NCBI GenBank assembly: GCA_015478945.1
Contig: JABUQX010059962.1
Span: forward strand, 1-34,729
Source of the DNA: Trachelipus rathkii
Lineage: Eukaryota; Arthropoda; Malacostraca; Isopoda; Trachelipodidae
Reading direction: 5' to 3'
DNA length: 34,729 nt
The notes under the pieces were generated by a model. It ran no database searches and had not been told where the DNA came from. It saw nothing but the letters and a program-made list of their open reading frames with translations. Both the position numbers and the translations under genes were made by a program. Shown piece after piece: positions 34,410 to 34,729 of the stretch. Position 1 is the first letter of the stretch. Every line of letters begins with the position of its first letter.

Positions 34410-34729
34410 ATAAATATTCTTTTTTAGTATTGTGCTTCACTGTCATGCAAACAAGCTAAACGAGAGAAGAAAAATAAAACTTAACAGGCATATACAAAAA
34501 GGACCCCACAGCACACACCTCTAAAGAATCCATGATTACACTAGACGTCTTCAAAGCAGCTGCGCGAGAATCTACTCGCGAATTAATATCGCCCAAACTA
34601 ACGTAACAATACTTTTCGAACCTTAACAGTATATTATTGAACATGTCAACTTCTAACACACTCACCGCCTTAGTCTTAGTTGATTGATCAAGTTTGCAGA
34701 GCGAATATAGAGCCCCGCACATTCGTCAT

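Larger units (their letters stand above)
31340..34729. other. Mixed-composition DNA, no gene recognised
   Basis: This holds the longest open stretch in the window (174 codons, plus 32220-32744), but it has no recognisable motif and includes an odd hairpin, so I do not call it a gene. An open stretch on minus (34722-34456, 88 codons, running to the right edge) is also unrecognised. An AT array lies at 33300-33560, and a 15 bp direct duplication at 33825-33855. Confidence 0.45.

Noticed and set aside
34456..34722. 88-codon minus-strand frame at the right edge
   Set aside because: I could not match it to any family, and it abuts the window edge, so a gene call is not supported.

Overview
This 34.7 kb window looks like non-genic DNA from an animal nuclear genome. 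It has no intact protein-coding gene, no operon-like packing and no rRNA. It is very AT-rich, is studded with long imperfect (AT)n arrays and (GA)n, (CA)n and other microsatellites, and carries decayed copies of animal-type retrotransposons. A microsatellite-rich invertebrate, for example a decapod crustacean or another marine invertebrate, would fit. That is inference only; no diagnostic host gene is present. The (AT)n arrays repeatedly slip phase, and the retroelement reading frames are broken every few tens of codons. The cause could be ancient decay, unpolished long reads, or both.

Layout. (1) About 1-5050, minus strand: a frame-broken LTR retrotransposon of Ty3/gypsy type. Read along the minus strand, the order is gag (coiled coil, capsid-like segment, zinc knuckle), a possible protease, integrase, reverse transcriptase, then RNase H. 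Integrase before reverse transcriptase is the Ty1/copia order, but the domains look gypsy-like, which is the known signature of the Gmr1 lineage. (2) 5050-8467: AT-rich DNA and AT arrays. (3) 8468-9770: four near-complete copies and one partial copy of a roughly 295 bp tRNA-like repeat, two on the minus strand followed by the rest on the plus strand, meeting at a junction near 9045. (4) 9770-15335: AT arrays, two (GA)n blocks, a CTCGTT-type array, a 36-base T run next to a minus-strand AATAAA, and a 10 bp TTGGCCAAAA array. (5) 15350-18410: a cluster of minisatellites of several different unit types and a small GC-rich island. (6) 20048-21122: a roughly 1.1 kb segment bounded by an imperfect, GC-rich inverted repeat of about 80 bp, suggesting a non-autonomous DNA element. 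(7) 23405-23490: a tRNA-like fragment on the minus strand. (8) 25740-26680: a non-LTR (LINE) reverse transcriptase remnant on the minus strand. (9) 28990-30520: AT arrays. (10) 30540-34729: less repetitive DNA with a possible second integrase remnant and several hairpins.

There is no gene system working together here. The content is a mobile-element and satellite graveyard. The most notable items are the integrase-before-reverse-transcriptase order of the left element and the inverted tRNA-like repeat cluster.
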